51,095 bases of DNA, taken from NCBI GenBank assembly GCA_028823995.1, contig JAPPFD010000029.1:1-51095 (forward strand), written 5' to 3'. Shown piece after piece: positions 1-7,507 of this stretch; the first letter of the stretch is position 1, and the number at the start of each line of letters is the position of its first letter. The notes under the pieces are model-generated. The model saw only the letters and a program-made list of their open reading frames with translations, did no database searches and was not told where the DNA came from. The stretch comes from a bacterium. Lineage in GTDB: Bacteria; Actinomycetota; Acidimicrobiia; Spongiisociales; ZC4RG35. Position numbers and translations under genes: made by a program.

Positions 1-364
1 CAATTCAAATATGTCGACTCCGGAAAAGTGGGGGCGCACCTCGCTCTCCGATAAACCCGGTGCGGTTCACAATAGGAAGGCGCCGCTTGGAGATTGTCAA
101 GTTTGTGGAGAACGCTCCTGAAGCCGCTACCGCTGACAGCCATCCCTCTTGCGATGTTGAATGTGGTGAGTACCTTGGGAGCGATGTGTTCGATTTGAGC
201 ACTTTCAGTTTTGTCTTCGCACCGCAAAGCCCGCACCTGCCGTCGTCCCGGTCGTACACATATCGGAGCGCGGCACGTCTGTGCTTGGGTTCCCACTCGC
301 CTGTGGCATCTGGTTCATCCATTTCTAGGCGCCGGTGAAACTCTTCTCGATCCGCCGGGACCAC
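1..364 (-). pseudogene. HNH endonuclease remnant, frameshifted and cut by window edge
   Basis: Read on the minus strand from a GTG at 364, the protein has an HNH-type start (a zinc-knuckle CGLCG after RYVYDRDDGR). The frame is lost at about 197-200. Reading one base over from that point restores a convincing HNH core: QIEHIAPKVL, then LHKLDNLQAAPSYC, continuing off the left edge. The simplest reading is a one-base deletion between the KLKV and QIEHI segments. The first conserved His and the second half of the site are therefore out of frame with the start. The gene lies just downstream of the integrase on the same strand and looks like a decayed nuclease at the island edge. A sequencing error cannot be excluded, and the 3' end is missing. 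Confidence 0.6.
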
Positions 365-391
365 CGTCGGAAGACATGTCCAACATAGTAT

Positions 392-1546
392 TCACTGGCT
401 TATGTATTGCGACCAACGTTCCATCACCGGCCTCCGAAGTTCAAGCAGATCAGTTCGGGCGTAGCTGCCCTCAACCCCACGCACAACGTGCGCTAATGCC
501 TGCTCACACACTTCCCTGGGCACACCTGTCTCGCCAGCCCAATCCCGAAACGAGCTTCTCATTCCATGAGGCACGCAGTTGATGCGAAGCTCACGAAACA
601 ACTTCGATATTGTGCTGTCGCTGAGGCCTCGCCCGGTCACTGAAGGGAACACAAGCCCATCGGCTCCCCACAGTTGACGTGCTTCATTTAGGACGGCCAC
701 AGCCCCCATGCTGAGCGGAACCCGATGGGAGCGGCCTGACTTCGTTCGCCTACCGGGAACCGTCCATGTTCGGGTTTCCATGTCCATCTCCGGCCAGCGG
801 GCGAGTCTCGCTTCGCCGCTTCTAGTTGCTGTCAGGGTAACAAATTTCGTGGCGAGGACAGTAGCCCGGTAGGCCCCCGAGGATTCGACTATCCGGAGGG
901 CTTCAGCAACGTCAGCGTGGGGCAGAGCCCGTTGGCGCTGCTTTCCGTTGACCCTGGGCAAGGCGGACTCGATCACCGGCCCCCGGGCGGGGTTATCGAT
1001 ACGGTGGCCTGCTGCTACTGCCCAACCGAGCACGGCGCCAATCCTTTGCTTCACCCGGCGCATGGTTTCTGCTCTGTGGTGCCAGTGAGGGGTCAATATT
1101 CTGAGCACATCCGCAGAGTTGATGGCAGCCACCGACTTGTCCCCGATGTGAGGGTATACATAGCGATCCAGGGATTGTCGCCACTGTTTGGCGGATTTGC
1201 CTCCGTTGCGCCAGGTGGGAATGCGAAGTTCGATCACCGTCTCCGCCGCCTCTCTGAAGGTGGGGGCGTTCTTGCTTCTCGGGTTGCGGCCTTCTTCAAG
1301 GGTCTGGCTGTTCTTGATCGCCCGCCGACGGGCCTCGGCCAGCGTGACCGCGGGCCAGACACCCAAGCCGAGACTGGTGTATTTGCCGTCGATGCGGACA
1401 CGTTGGGTCCATCGCTTCGAGAGCCGCCCGTTCTTGCGTCGGGTAACCAGGAGGCTGAGGCCGTGTCCGCCGTGGCCGTCGCCATACCGTCCGGGTTGCC
1501 TGACGTTTTTCACGAACGTGGCTGATAGCACGTTTGGCCTATTCAC
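392..1546 (-). CDS. P4-type tyrosine recombinase / phage integrase
   Basis: This 384-residue site-specific recombinase would integrate or excise a genomic island. The N-terminal 90 residues match the arm-binding domain of P4-like integrases (LGLGVWPAVTLAEARRRA). A central SAM-like core-binding domain follows (HIGDKSVAAINSADV), then the catalytic domain. The active-site set is visible: Arg in TATRSGEAR near residue 243, His327 and Arg330 in PHGMRSSFRDW, His353 in ALAHVV and Tyr362 in GSYART. Full length and an intact active site suggest a functional enzyme. Relatives often insert at tRNA 3' ends, but no tRNA is seen in this window, so the attachment site was not located. It marks the left side of the defence cargo. 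Confidence 0.93.
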   Translation of the reverse strand: MNRPNVLSATFVKNVRQPGRYGDGHGGHGLSLLVTRRKNGRLSKRWTQRVRIDGKYTSLGLGVWPAVTLAEARRRAIKNSQTLEEGRNPRSKNAPTFREAAETVIELRIPTWRNGGKSAKQWRQSLDRYVYPHIGDKSVAAINSADVLRILTPHWHHRAETMRRVKQRIGAVLGWAVAAGHRIDNPARGPVIESALPRVNGKQRQRALPHADVAEALRIVESSGAYRATVLATKFVTLTATRSGEARLARWPEMDMETRTWTVPGRRTKSGRSHRVPLSMGAVAVLNEARQLWGADGLVFPSVTGRGLSDSTISKLFRELRINCVPHGMRSSFRDWAGETGVPREVCEQALAHVVRGVEGSYARTDLLELRRPVMERWSQYISQ

Positions 1547-2081
1547 AATTTTTACTCCGCCATTTCTTTAGTACGTTTTATGGTACTACTTTAGTGGTGG
1601 AATGTCACGATTTCAAATGAAACCATATGAGACCATGGATGGTACTGAAATGCTTAGTACTCTGGGGTTTCTTTGAGATGAGGTGGGTTCTTGTGAACCT
1701 TCCCGGAACCGCAAAATGGCGGACGTCCGCCTCCGCTGCTACTAGGGTTGTTTCTGCAGGTCAGGTCCTAAAGAAAAGCTAACAATTGAGCTATCGCATC
1801 TAGGGCGCTGTCGTGGGATTCCAACCCGACAAGGTGGTGGATCAACCTTGCCCCCTAAAGGAGCGGGCGGGCGGTATTTGCCTGTACCAAACCTGAGTGC
1901 TCGGCACAGGAAGAAGGACGGAGATCCTCAACTCATGCTGAGCGTACGAAGCAGTGGATCCCCAAAGGGCCTGGGTCCTTCGTTAATCTCTAGCGGCGGC
2001 AACGGCACGTTGCTCCCATTCCTCACAATATTTCCAGATTGGGGGGTTGTATTTCCGTTTCGCTCACCGACTATTAGGTAG
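1547..2081. other. Intergenic region between integrase and sigma-factor operon
   Basis: No convincing gene is seen in this 535-base divergent region. It holds the integrase promoter side, with two GTAC-based inverted repeats listed separately, and the promoter of the sigma-factor operon. It is AT-richer than the coding flanks near 1550-1680. No tRNA or obvious attachment repeat could be recognised. Confidence 0.5.
1569..1661. repeat. Two GTAC-box inverted repeats upstream of the integrase
   Basis: TAGTAC at 1569-1574 faces GTACTA at 1583-1588. A second pair, GGTACT at 1641-1646 and AGTACT at 1656-1661, has almost the same arm spacing. The pairs lie 23 to 115 bases upstream of the integrase start. 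They could be operator or recombinase/excisionase arm sites. This is pattern evidence only. Confidence 0.4.
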
Positions 2082-2672
2082 ATGGCTGAGAAAGGCACCG
2101 ACGAACTTGAAGCTCTGGTGGCGGAGTGGCACGCTCATGGTGACTCTGAGAAACTATTCCGGGAATTACGCGGACCGATGCGAAGGTCAGCACGGAGGGG
2201 TCTTCGGTTCATTCTTGGGGAAACGCCCGACGAGCATGATGTGGATGAGGCAGTTCTCAAAGCGTTTCGGGAAGTGCTGCGGAAGGAAAACCCGCGATCC
2301 CTGGTGGGCTACGCCTGCACTGTTGCCAAGCGTCGTGGGATGGACATTGCACGGTCTATTTACAGGAAGCGGAATCACCTCAGAGAAAACGCTTGGAAGA
2401 TCAACCAACTTCGGTGGAGTCTCGAGGATGAGGAGGCAGCAGCCCAGGACGAGTTGTTATATCGGCAGGCAGAGGATTGCCTGGCCGAGTTGACCCCAGA
2501 ACAGAGAGAGGTGATCGAATTGACAGTGAGACAACAGAAGTCACTCTCGGAGTGGGCCATGAGACGAGGCGTAAGCTATGAAGCCGCCCGCCGAATGCGG
2601 GAGCGAGGCGTCAATAGCTTGAGGCGCTGCGTTGAACGCAAATCGGCTGACGGGGATGGGGAGGTGCTGTGA
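2082..2672 (+). CDS. ECF-like RNA polymerase sigma factor
   Basis: This 196-residue protein has the two-domain layout of ECF sigma-70 factors. A sigma-2-like helical region lies at about 50-100 (DVDEAVLKAFREVL, then LVGYACTVAKRRGMDIAR). A sigma-4 helix-turn-helix lies at about 130-185 (ELTPEQREVIELTV, then YEAARRMRERGVNSLRR). The start is ATG at 2082. It heads a run of overlapping genes; its stop overlaps the GTG of the next gene by four bases, so the two are probably translationally coupled. It may direct transcription of this operon or act as a DNA-binding regulator of it. No classical membrane anti-sigma factor is adjacent; the next, unrecognised protein is the obvious candidate partner. 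The family call is good; the role in this locus is inference. Confidence 0.75.
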   Translation: MAEKGTDELEALVAEWHAHGDSEKLFRELRGPMRRSARRGLRFILGETPDEHDVDEAVLKAFREVLRKENPRSLVGYACTVAKRRGMDIARSIYRKRNHLRENAWKINQLRWSLEDEEAAAQDELLYRQAEDCLAELTPEQREVIELTVRQQKSLSEWAMRRGVSYEAARRMRERGVNSLRRCVERKSADGDGEVL

Positions 2673-3568
2673 ATCCGGAAAAGAGTGAAGAGCACCTCTC
2701 CACATTGATCGATGTCCATCTGCAATTCCTACGGGGCAGGGGCCCAGAGCCGGATCTGACAGATCTTAATGAAGAAGACCGCGCCGAGGTCGCCCAGACA
2801 TTGAAACTCATTGAGGTTTTGGCCGACTCCCTGCCCGAATCGCCTCCGATGGAGAAAGATCCCGTAGCGATTCAACTTGGCTTGGGTGAGGTCGGAGACC
2901 ACCAAGCCTTAGACATCCAGATTCCCGGTCCGGTAGTGAAGGATGTCGAAGGCCTTTGCTCAGGGTTCGGTGGGGCGGTGCGAATGGACGTATTGGCCAA
3001 TGGTATATCAAACGGCACCCGGGACAATCTTGTGTGCCACTCCTTGGCCGAAATGGTAATTGTTGCAGTCCTCGACGCTTCGGACCTCCCTCAGAATTCT
3101 CGAGATGCATTACCGATCTTCACCGACCATCCTGAGGTGACTGCGGTTGCGTTTAGTAGCCCAGATGCCTCCAGAGCAACCGTTGTCACGTACAGCCAAT
3201 CGGTTGGCCATTTGATCCCAGCGGAGGGTCAGATGACATCTAGAGAACTTGAGTGGGAGCCTCTAGAGATTGCGCTTGGCCGCTATCTGGAACGTTCGAT
3301 ACCGCGCTGGGAGGAGGTACGCCTACTGCCACCCGACGACAATCTAGATCCTCTTGTAGTTGACGTTTCTGGAGTGGTGGCATCGGAATTGACAGGGGTT
3401 GCTCGCCTTCGTCCGCGACTTCCTCACAAGCAAGAGGCACGTAACTTCGTCACCCAGATCGAGAACTCTCTGATCAGTGGATGGGTCGAGGCAGCGCGCA
3501 GCGGTGAGGTTTCTCAAGGTGCCCTCATCGCGGACATCGCTGCAAGGTGTGAAGTGTCAGAATCGTGA
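2669..3568 (+). CDS. Unrecognised protein coupled to sigma factor and Rad50-like ATPase
   Basis: I do not recognise this 299-residue protein. It starts at a GTG overlapping the sigma-factor stop and ends overlapping the GTG of the ATPase gene, so it is locked between them. The N-terminal 70 residues are acidic and helical with a proline-rich spacing (RGRGPEPDLTDLNEEDRAEV), then DPVAIQLGL. The middle looks alpha/beta (LAEMVIVAVLDASDLPQNSRD) and the C terminus is helical. No transmembrane segment, signal peptide or nuclease motif is evident. The position suggests either a regulator of the sigma factor or a partner of the ATPase, as Mre11 is to Rad50, but no phosphoesterase motif supports the latter. 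Confidence 0.75.
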   Translation: MNPEKSEEHLSTLIDVHLQFLRGRGPEPDLTDLNEEDRAEVAQTLKLIEVLADSLPESPPMEKDPVAIQLGLGEVGDHQALDIQIPGPVVKDVEGLCSGFGGAVRMDVLANGISNGTRDNLVCHSLAEMVIVAVLDASDLPQNSRDALPIFTDHPEVTAVAFSSPDASRATVVTYSQSVGHLIPAEGQMTSRELEWEPLEIALGRYLERSIPRWEEVRLLPPDDNLDPLVVDVSGVVASELTGVARLRPRLPHKQEARNFVTQIENSLISGWVEAARSGEVSQGALIADIAARCEVSES

Positions 3569-5325
3569 TACGCAGAATCACAATCCGCAACTGGCGCGCG
3601 TATCGCGACTCCACAATTGACTTGGACTCTCCAATGGTGTTTTTTGTGGCGCCAAATGGAGTCGGTAAGTCCTCGCTCTACGAAGCAGCTCGACACTGCC
3701 TGTTGGGATTCCCAAAGAGCAAAAGTGCTAGGCAGGCGATACGGGCAGGTAGCCAGAGAGCCGAAGTGTCGATGGAATTGACTGTAGTCGATGGAACGGT
3801 GGTGAGCGTCACTCGCACCCTCACACGCACCGGTCGGACATCATTCGCTGCCTCCAGAGGAGGCAAGACTCTAAGTGAGGCTTCTTTCGTTGACCTTCTG
3901 GAACGCTCATGGTCAACAGACCTGACCCTTTGTGACCGACTCGCCTTTGGTGACTTGGAAACCACACCAAGGATCAAGAAGGCGTTACCGATTAGGGAGC
4001 ATCTGGCGAACTTGCTTGGGGTTACTCCACTGATAGAGACAGCGCGGTCCCTAAAGGGAGCGCAGGCCGTTGCTTCTAAGACTGTTGCTGCTCTACGCTC
4101 CGAGGTTGCAGGATCAGAAGAGAAAGTTGCATCACTAGAGGCTGGGCTAGACCATGCCGAAACTGGTTACCAAGCACTCAACCGTGAGCTTCGAAAGTTG
4201 CGACCCCGAATGGTGGAAGCGGAAAGAGCAGCCAAACATAGCGAAGCCTGGAAGACTTACAGGTCAGCCGCAGCTAAGTACAACCAACGAGTTCAAGAGT
4301 TTCTGGCCGATGTCGGAGATCTGATCACGATTGACCCGACCAACCCAGATGTCGGGTTAGAGACCGCTCGTCAGGAGGCCGCGGATGCTGTGGGAGCGGC
4401 TCAGGAGGCTATGCAGAATGCAGATAGGGCCGCGGCTAGGGCGGCAACAGCTTCAGAACTGTTGGAGTCGTCAACCCAGATTTGCCCCACATGCCTACGG
4501 CCAATGAGCCGAGAGGAACGCTCATCCGCATTGCTCTCCCACGGCGAAACCGTTTCCCGAGCATCCTCGGTAACGGAGGCTACCAGTGCCACCAGAGCGG
4601 ACGCCAAGCGTCATCTGCAACTAATGACCGACTTATCCCGCCGATTTGATCGCCTCCAACCTCCGAATCTACCCGAAGTCAATGATCCCGGTGTCAAGGC
4701 CATCACGGAACTAGAAGCCCTGCGCGCGTCGGAGGGCCTTCTGCGGGAACGACTTGGTGAAGCACGAGCAAAGCGCGCCAATGCTCTCTCCGTGTTAGAG
4801 AGAGCGCGCTCAGATTTGTCGAAAGCTGCCATGCTGAGGCAAGCAGCCCGGGAAGAGTTATTGCTTGGTACTACAGCATCCGTATTCGAGACCGTTGCGC
4901 ATCGTTACCTAGCGGACCGAATTGAACCATTGACCCGAGACATCGCTCATAGGTGGAAACTCCTGTTCGGCTCAGAAGGACTTGCCCTTAGCCCGACTGG
5001 GGAGATCCGAATGAGGCACGGAGATAGACATCTGGATCTTCAAGACATGAGCGGAGGGGAGCGTGCCATAGCGGGGATCATTGTCAGGATGCTCGTAACT
5101 GCCTCAGCGACACGGATCCCCATGGTCTGGTTTGATGAGCCGCTTGAACACCTTGATCCAAGGCGTCGATCCGGTGTAGCACACACGCTGGTGAAAGCTG
5201 TAGCGGCCGGCACCGTTAACCAAATTCTTGTGGCGACATATGAGGAGGGCATCGCTCGACGACTCGCGCTTTCCGCACCAGATCTTGTCACCGTCGTGTG
5301 CGCCGACACGGAGCCCTTCAACTAA
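3565..5325 (+). CDS. Rad50/SMC-like zinc-hook ATPase
   Basis: This 586-residue ABC-type ATPase belongs to the Rad50/SMC group. Walker A is at residues 29-37 (APNGVGKSS). Coiled-coil-like segments run from about 165 to 440, with a CPTC zinc-hook motif near their middle (Cys307 and Cys310). The ABC signature (MSGGER) is near residue 495 and Walker B (VWFDEPLEHLD) near 519. It is much shorter than canonical Rad50, so the coil arm is short. It starts at a GTG overlapping the preceding gene. Such proteins bind DNA ends or structured DNA and often act as sensors in defence systems. No Mre11-like nuclease lies beside it. It ends 103 bases before the Ubl gene on the same strand, consistent with one transcriptional unit. 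Confidence 0.85.
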   Translation: MIRRITIRNWRAYRDSTIDLDSPMVFFVAPNGVGKSSLYEAARHCLLGFPKSKSARQAIRAGSQRAEVSMELTVVDGTVVSVTRTLTRTGRTSFAASRGGKTLSEASFVDLLERSWSTDLTLCDRLAFGDLETTPRIKKALPIREHLANLLGVTPLIETARSLKGAQAVASKTVAALRSEVAGSEEKVASLEAGLDHAETGYQALNRELRKLRPRMVEAERAAKHSEAWKTYRSAAAKYNQRVQEFLADVGDLITIDPTNPDVGLETARQEAADAVGAAQEAMQNADRAAARAATASELLESSTQICPTCLRPMSREERSSALLSHGETVSRASSVTEATSATRADAKRHLQLMTDLSRRFDRLQPPNLPEVNDPGVKAITELEALRASEGLLRERLGEARAKRANALSVLERARSDLSKAAMLRQAAREELLLGTTASVFETVAHRYLADRIEPLTRDIAHRWKLLFGSEGLALSPTGEIRMRHGDRHLDLQDMSGGERAIAGIIVRMLVTASATRIPMVWFDEPLEHLDPRRRSGVAHTLVKAVAAGTVNQILVATYEEGIARRLALSAPDLVTVVCADTEPFN

Positions 5326-5428
5326 CCACTGCTGCCGGGGGGGGGTTGTGTTTTCCAGAACTGGGACGACTTTAAGGTGAACACGCCCGAGAGGGCAAGC
5401 CATTCACAACACATGGGAGGTAGAACTC

Positions 5429-5713
5429 ATGATCACAACTACCGAAACACAACTTGCCGCTGAGTTCGACAGCGGCGGTGCCCGACCTTTAAACGCGGAG
5501 GACTTCCTCTTCGAGGTCGATGGCGTGACTTACCAATCAAAGCGACGCAAGCTCACTGGTGCGGAGATCATGGCGGTGGCCAAGATCCCTCCTTCGGACG
5601 GACTCATCCAACTCTTCCCGGACGGTACAACAGCCACAATCGCCCCAGCCGAAGAGGTCGACTTGGAACCTGATGTAAAGTTCAAGCGGCGCCCGCGGTT
5701 CAAGCGGGGCTGA
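5429..5713 (+). CDS. Ubiquitin-like modifier, multiubiquitin family
   Basis: This 94-residue protein has an N-terminal tail of about 25 residues, then one beta-grasp-like domain (FLFEVDGVTYQ, LTGAEIMAVAKIPPSDGLIQL, DLEPDVKF) that fits the multiubiquitin family found in bacterial Ubl operons. It would be the protein tag activated by the E1 and passed to the E2 encoded next. The start ATG has a strong ribosome site (GGGAGGT, seven bases upstream). The protein ends exactly in Lys-Arg-Gly rather than Gly-Gly, so a conjugatable C-terminal glycine is exposed without trimming. Only one Ubl domain is present although the family name implies repeats. The next gene starts one base after the stop. Family assignment rests on the sequence pattern plus context. 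Confidence 0.82.
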   Translation: MITTTETQLAAEFDSGGARPLNAEDFLFEVDGVTYQSKRRKLTGAEIMAVAKIPPSDGLIQLFPDGTTATIAPAEEVDLEPDVKFKRRPRFKRG

Positions 5714-5714
5714 G

Positions 5715-6125
5715 ATGTCTGATCTTGGTACCCGGCTGGACAAGCGTCTTGATCGCGAAGAAGTCACCCTGCTCCGAGACTTCCCAACCGTCCGACTGGA
5801 CCGCGAAGCTAAGACCCTCATCCTGCCTCGGTACCAGCTCCCACATGGCTGGTCCCACCAGACGACTGATGTGCTATTCGTAATCCCAGACAATTATCCT
5901 GCAGGATGCCCTGACAATGTCTGTGTACGCCCGGATCTGCGACTGGCCGGCGGGCAGATGCCAGATGGAACCCTCGGATGTGAGTCCTACGGAGGCCGAG
6001 AGTGGCTACAACTGTCCTGGCATGTCGACTCCGGGGGCTGGATGCCGACCGGCGATCCTTCCGAGGGAAGCAATCTCGGGAGCTACCTCATCGGGGCATT
6101 GGGTCGGTTCGACGACCCAAGTTGA
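5715..6125 (+). CDS. E2-like ubiquitin-conjugating enzyme (prokaryotic E2 family E type)
   Basis: This 136-residue protein shows the E2 outline: an N-terminal helix, two beta strands, then FVIPDNYPAGCPDN in the place of the proline-rich E2 segment. A conserved-looking turn follows with Cys89 (GTLGCESYGG) and then a Trp-rich stretch ending in helix SYLIGALGRF. Cys89 sits where the E2 catalytic cysteine is expected; Cys65 and Cys70 are alternatives. It would accept the Ubl from the E1 domain as a thioester and pass it to a target. The ATG lies one base after the Ubl stop, and the stop abuts the ATG of the E1 gene directly. The function is strongly supported by neighbours; the catalytic residue assignment is inference. 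Confidence 0.8.
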   Translation: MSDLGTRLDKRLDREEVTLLRDFPTVRLDREAKTLILPRYQLPHGWSHQTTDVLFVIPDNYPAGCPDNVCVRPDLRLAGGQMPDGTLGCESYGGREWLQLSWHVDSGGWMPTGDPSEGSNLGSYLIGALGRFDDPS

Positions 6126-7502
6126 ATGTCCAGCCTTAAGTTTACCGATCCACGCCATTGGGAGGCCCTTGAAAAACATCTTGCGGGAGGTGTGGGTGAG
6201 CGCTTCGCTTTCGCCCACACCCGGTATCTGCAAGAGACCAGTACAGGTCCTCTTCTTGAGGTGACCGGCATTGAGTTGATCGAGGATACCGATGTCACGG
6301 GTAACACGACCGGTTGGTATCTGAGTGACAATGCCCTTGATCGAGTCCACAATGCTGCACTCCGCGGCAGCTATGGGCTTATCGAATTCCACAATCATTC
6401 CGTCGGGCCTCCCAGATTCTCACACATCGACAAAGCCAACATCCCACCGATGGCTTCTTACGTAGCATCGCTCATACCGGATCAACCCTACGGTGCTGGC
6501 GTATATGCGGAAGGACGTGTTTACGTTGAACACTGGACTAAAGACGGCAACGACATCCATCGAGGAGAGTTCCGCTCAGTCATTGTTTGCGGCCACCAAC
6601 TCCGCCTCGTCAACGCTCCTGCCCCCACCAAACGCAGGCGCTTAGCCCGACAGGATGATCTCCTCGGGGCCTGGGGGAGTGCCACTTTAAAGGGACTGCG
6701 GGTCGCAGTTGTCGGCCTCGGTGGAACAGGATCACACGTGGCGCTTGCCCTCGCCTACCTGGGTGTGGGCGAATTGCTACTCCTAGACAGCGACTGTGTG
6801 GAGACCACCAATCTGAACCGGGTGGTGACTGCAGGAGTGGCCGATGTCGGCGCTCCTAAAACCCTGGTAGCGCGCCGTCGCCTGCGTGAAATTGATCCCG
6901 GGCTCAGATGCACCGCCCTAGCAGCCATAACTCCTGACAAACCCCACCCCGAACTCGAGGATGTCGATCTCATCGTCGGCTGTGTCGATCATGATGGGCC
7001 CCGGGACCGACTCAACCAGATAGGGGTAGATACGGCCACCCCCTATCTTGACATCGCCACTGGCATAGACCTTGATGCGGAGGTGCCCATCATAGGCGGT
7101 CGGGTGATTTTCGTACGGCCTGGTGGTCCCTGCTTGCACTGCTTTGACGAACTAGACCCTATGGAAGTCGGCCGCTGGGCAAAGGACCCCAGCCAACAAG
7201 CGTTGGACAGGCAGCACGGTTACGGAACCTTGGAACCCGATCCCGCTGTAGTCCACCTCAACGGTATCACAACTTATGCCGCCATAGGTGAACTCATCGC
7301 CTGGATTGCGGGATGGCGATCTCCAGCCCAGTTTCTCGACATAGATCTGTCAGGATTCTTGGAACAAAGCCCTGGGACGCCAGGGTCCAGAGCTACACCA
7401 CGACGACCCTCTGAACCCCTCTTCGACTGTTTGAGCTGCAGTCATCTTCGTGGTTCACCGGTAATGGGACAAGCAACCACGGCTCCACGATCTAAGGGAT
7501 AG
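6126..7502 (+). CDS. JAMM isopeptidase fused to ThiF/E1 activating enzyme
   Basis: This 458-residue fusion joins removal and activation activities of a Ubl pathway. The N-terminal 160 residues are a JAB/JAMM metalloprotease: His89-Asn-His91, seven residues, Ser99, two residues, Asp102 is a perfect JAMM zinc motif (EFHNHSVGPPRFSHID). Residues about 185-440 are an E1/ThiF domain with the nucleotide loop GLGGTGSH near 197, the LDSDCVETTNLNR adenylation segment and a C-terminal zinc site built from CLHC (336-339) and CLSC (435-438), as in MoeB/ThiF. E1 adenylates the Ubl C terminus; the JAMM domain would process it or remove it from targets. Cys972-type eukaryotic features are absent; Cys in VGCVDHDG is one possible thioester residue. 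The start abuts the E2 stop. Confidence 0.9.
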   Translation: MSSLKFTDPRHWEALEKHLAGGVGERFAFAHTRYLQETSTGPLLEVTGIELIEDTDVTGNTTGWYLSDNALDRVHNAALRGSYGLIEFHNHSVGPPRFSHIDKANIPPMASYVASLIPDQPYGAGVYAEGRVYVEHWTKDGNDIHRGEFRSVIVCGHQLRLVNAPAPTKRRRLARQDDLLGAWGSATLKGLRVAVVGLGGTGSHVALALAYLGVGELLLLDSDCVETTNLNRVVTAGVADVGAPKTLVARRRLREIDPGLRCTALAAITPDKPHPELEDVDLIVGCVDHDGPRDRLNQIGVDTATPYLDIATGIDLDAEVPIIGGRVIFVRPGGPCLHCFDELDPMEVGRWAKDPSQQALDRQHGYGTLEPDPAVVHLNGITTYAAIGELIAWIAGWRSPAQFLDIDLSGFLEQSPGTPGSRATPRRPSEPLFDCLSCSHLRGSPVMGQATTAPRSKG

Positions 7503-7507
7503 TTATT

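Noticed and set aside
5429..7502. Molybdopterin or thiamine sulfur-carrier genes
   Set aside because: ThiF/MoeB-like E1 alone could mean cofactor synthesis, but the E2, the JAMM motif and the multiubiquitin-type Ubl indicate protein conjugation.
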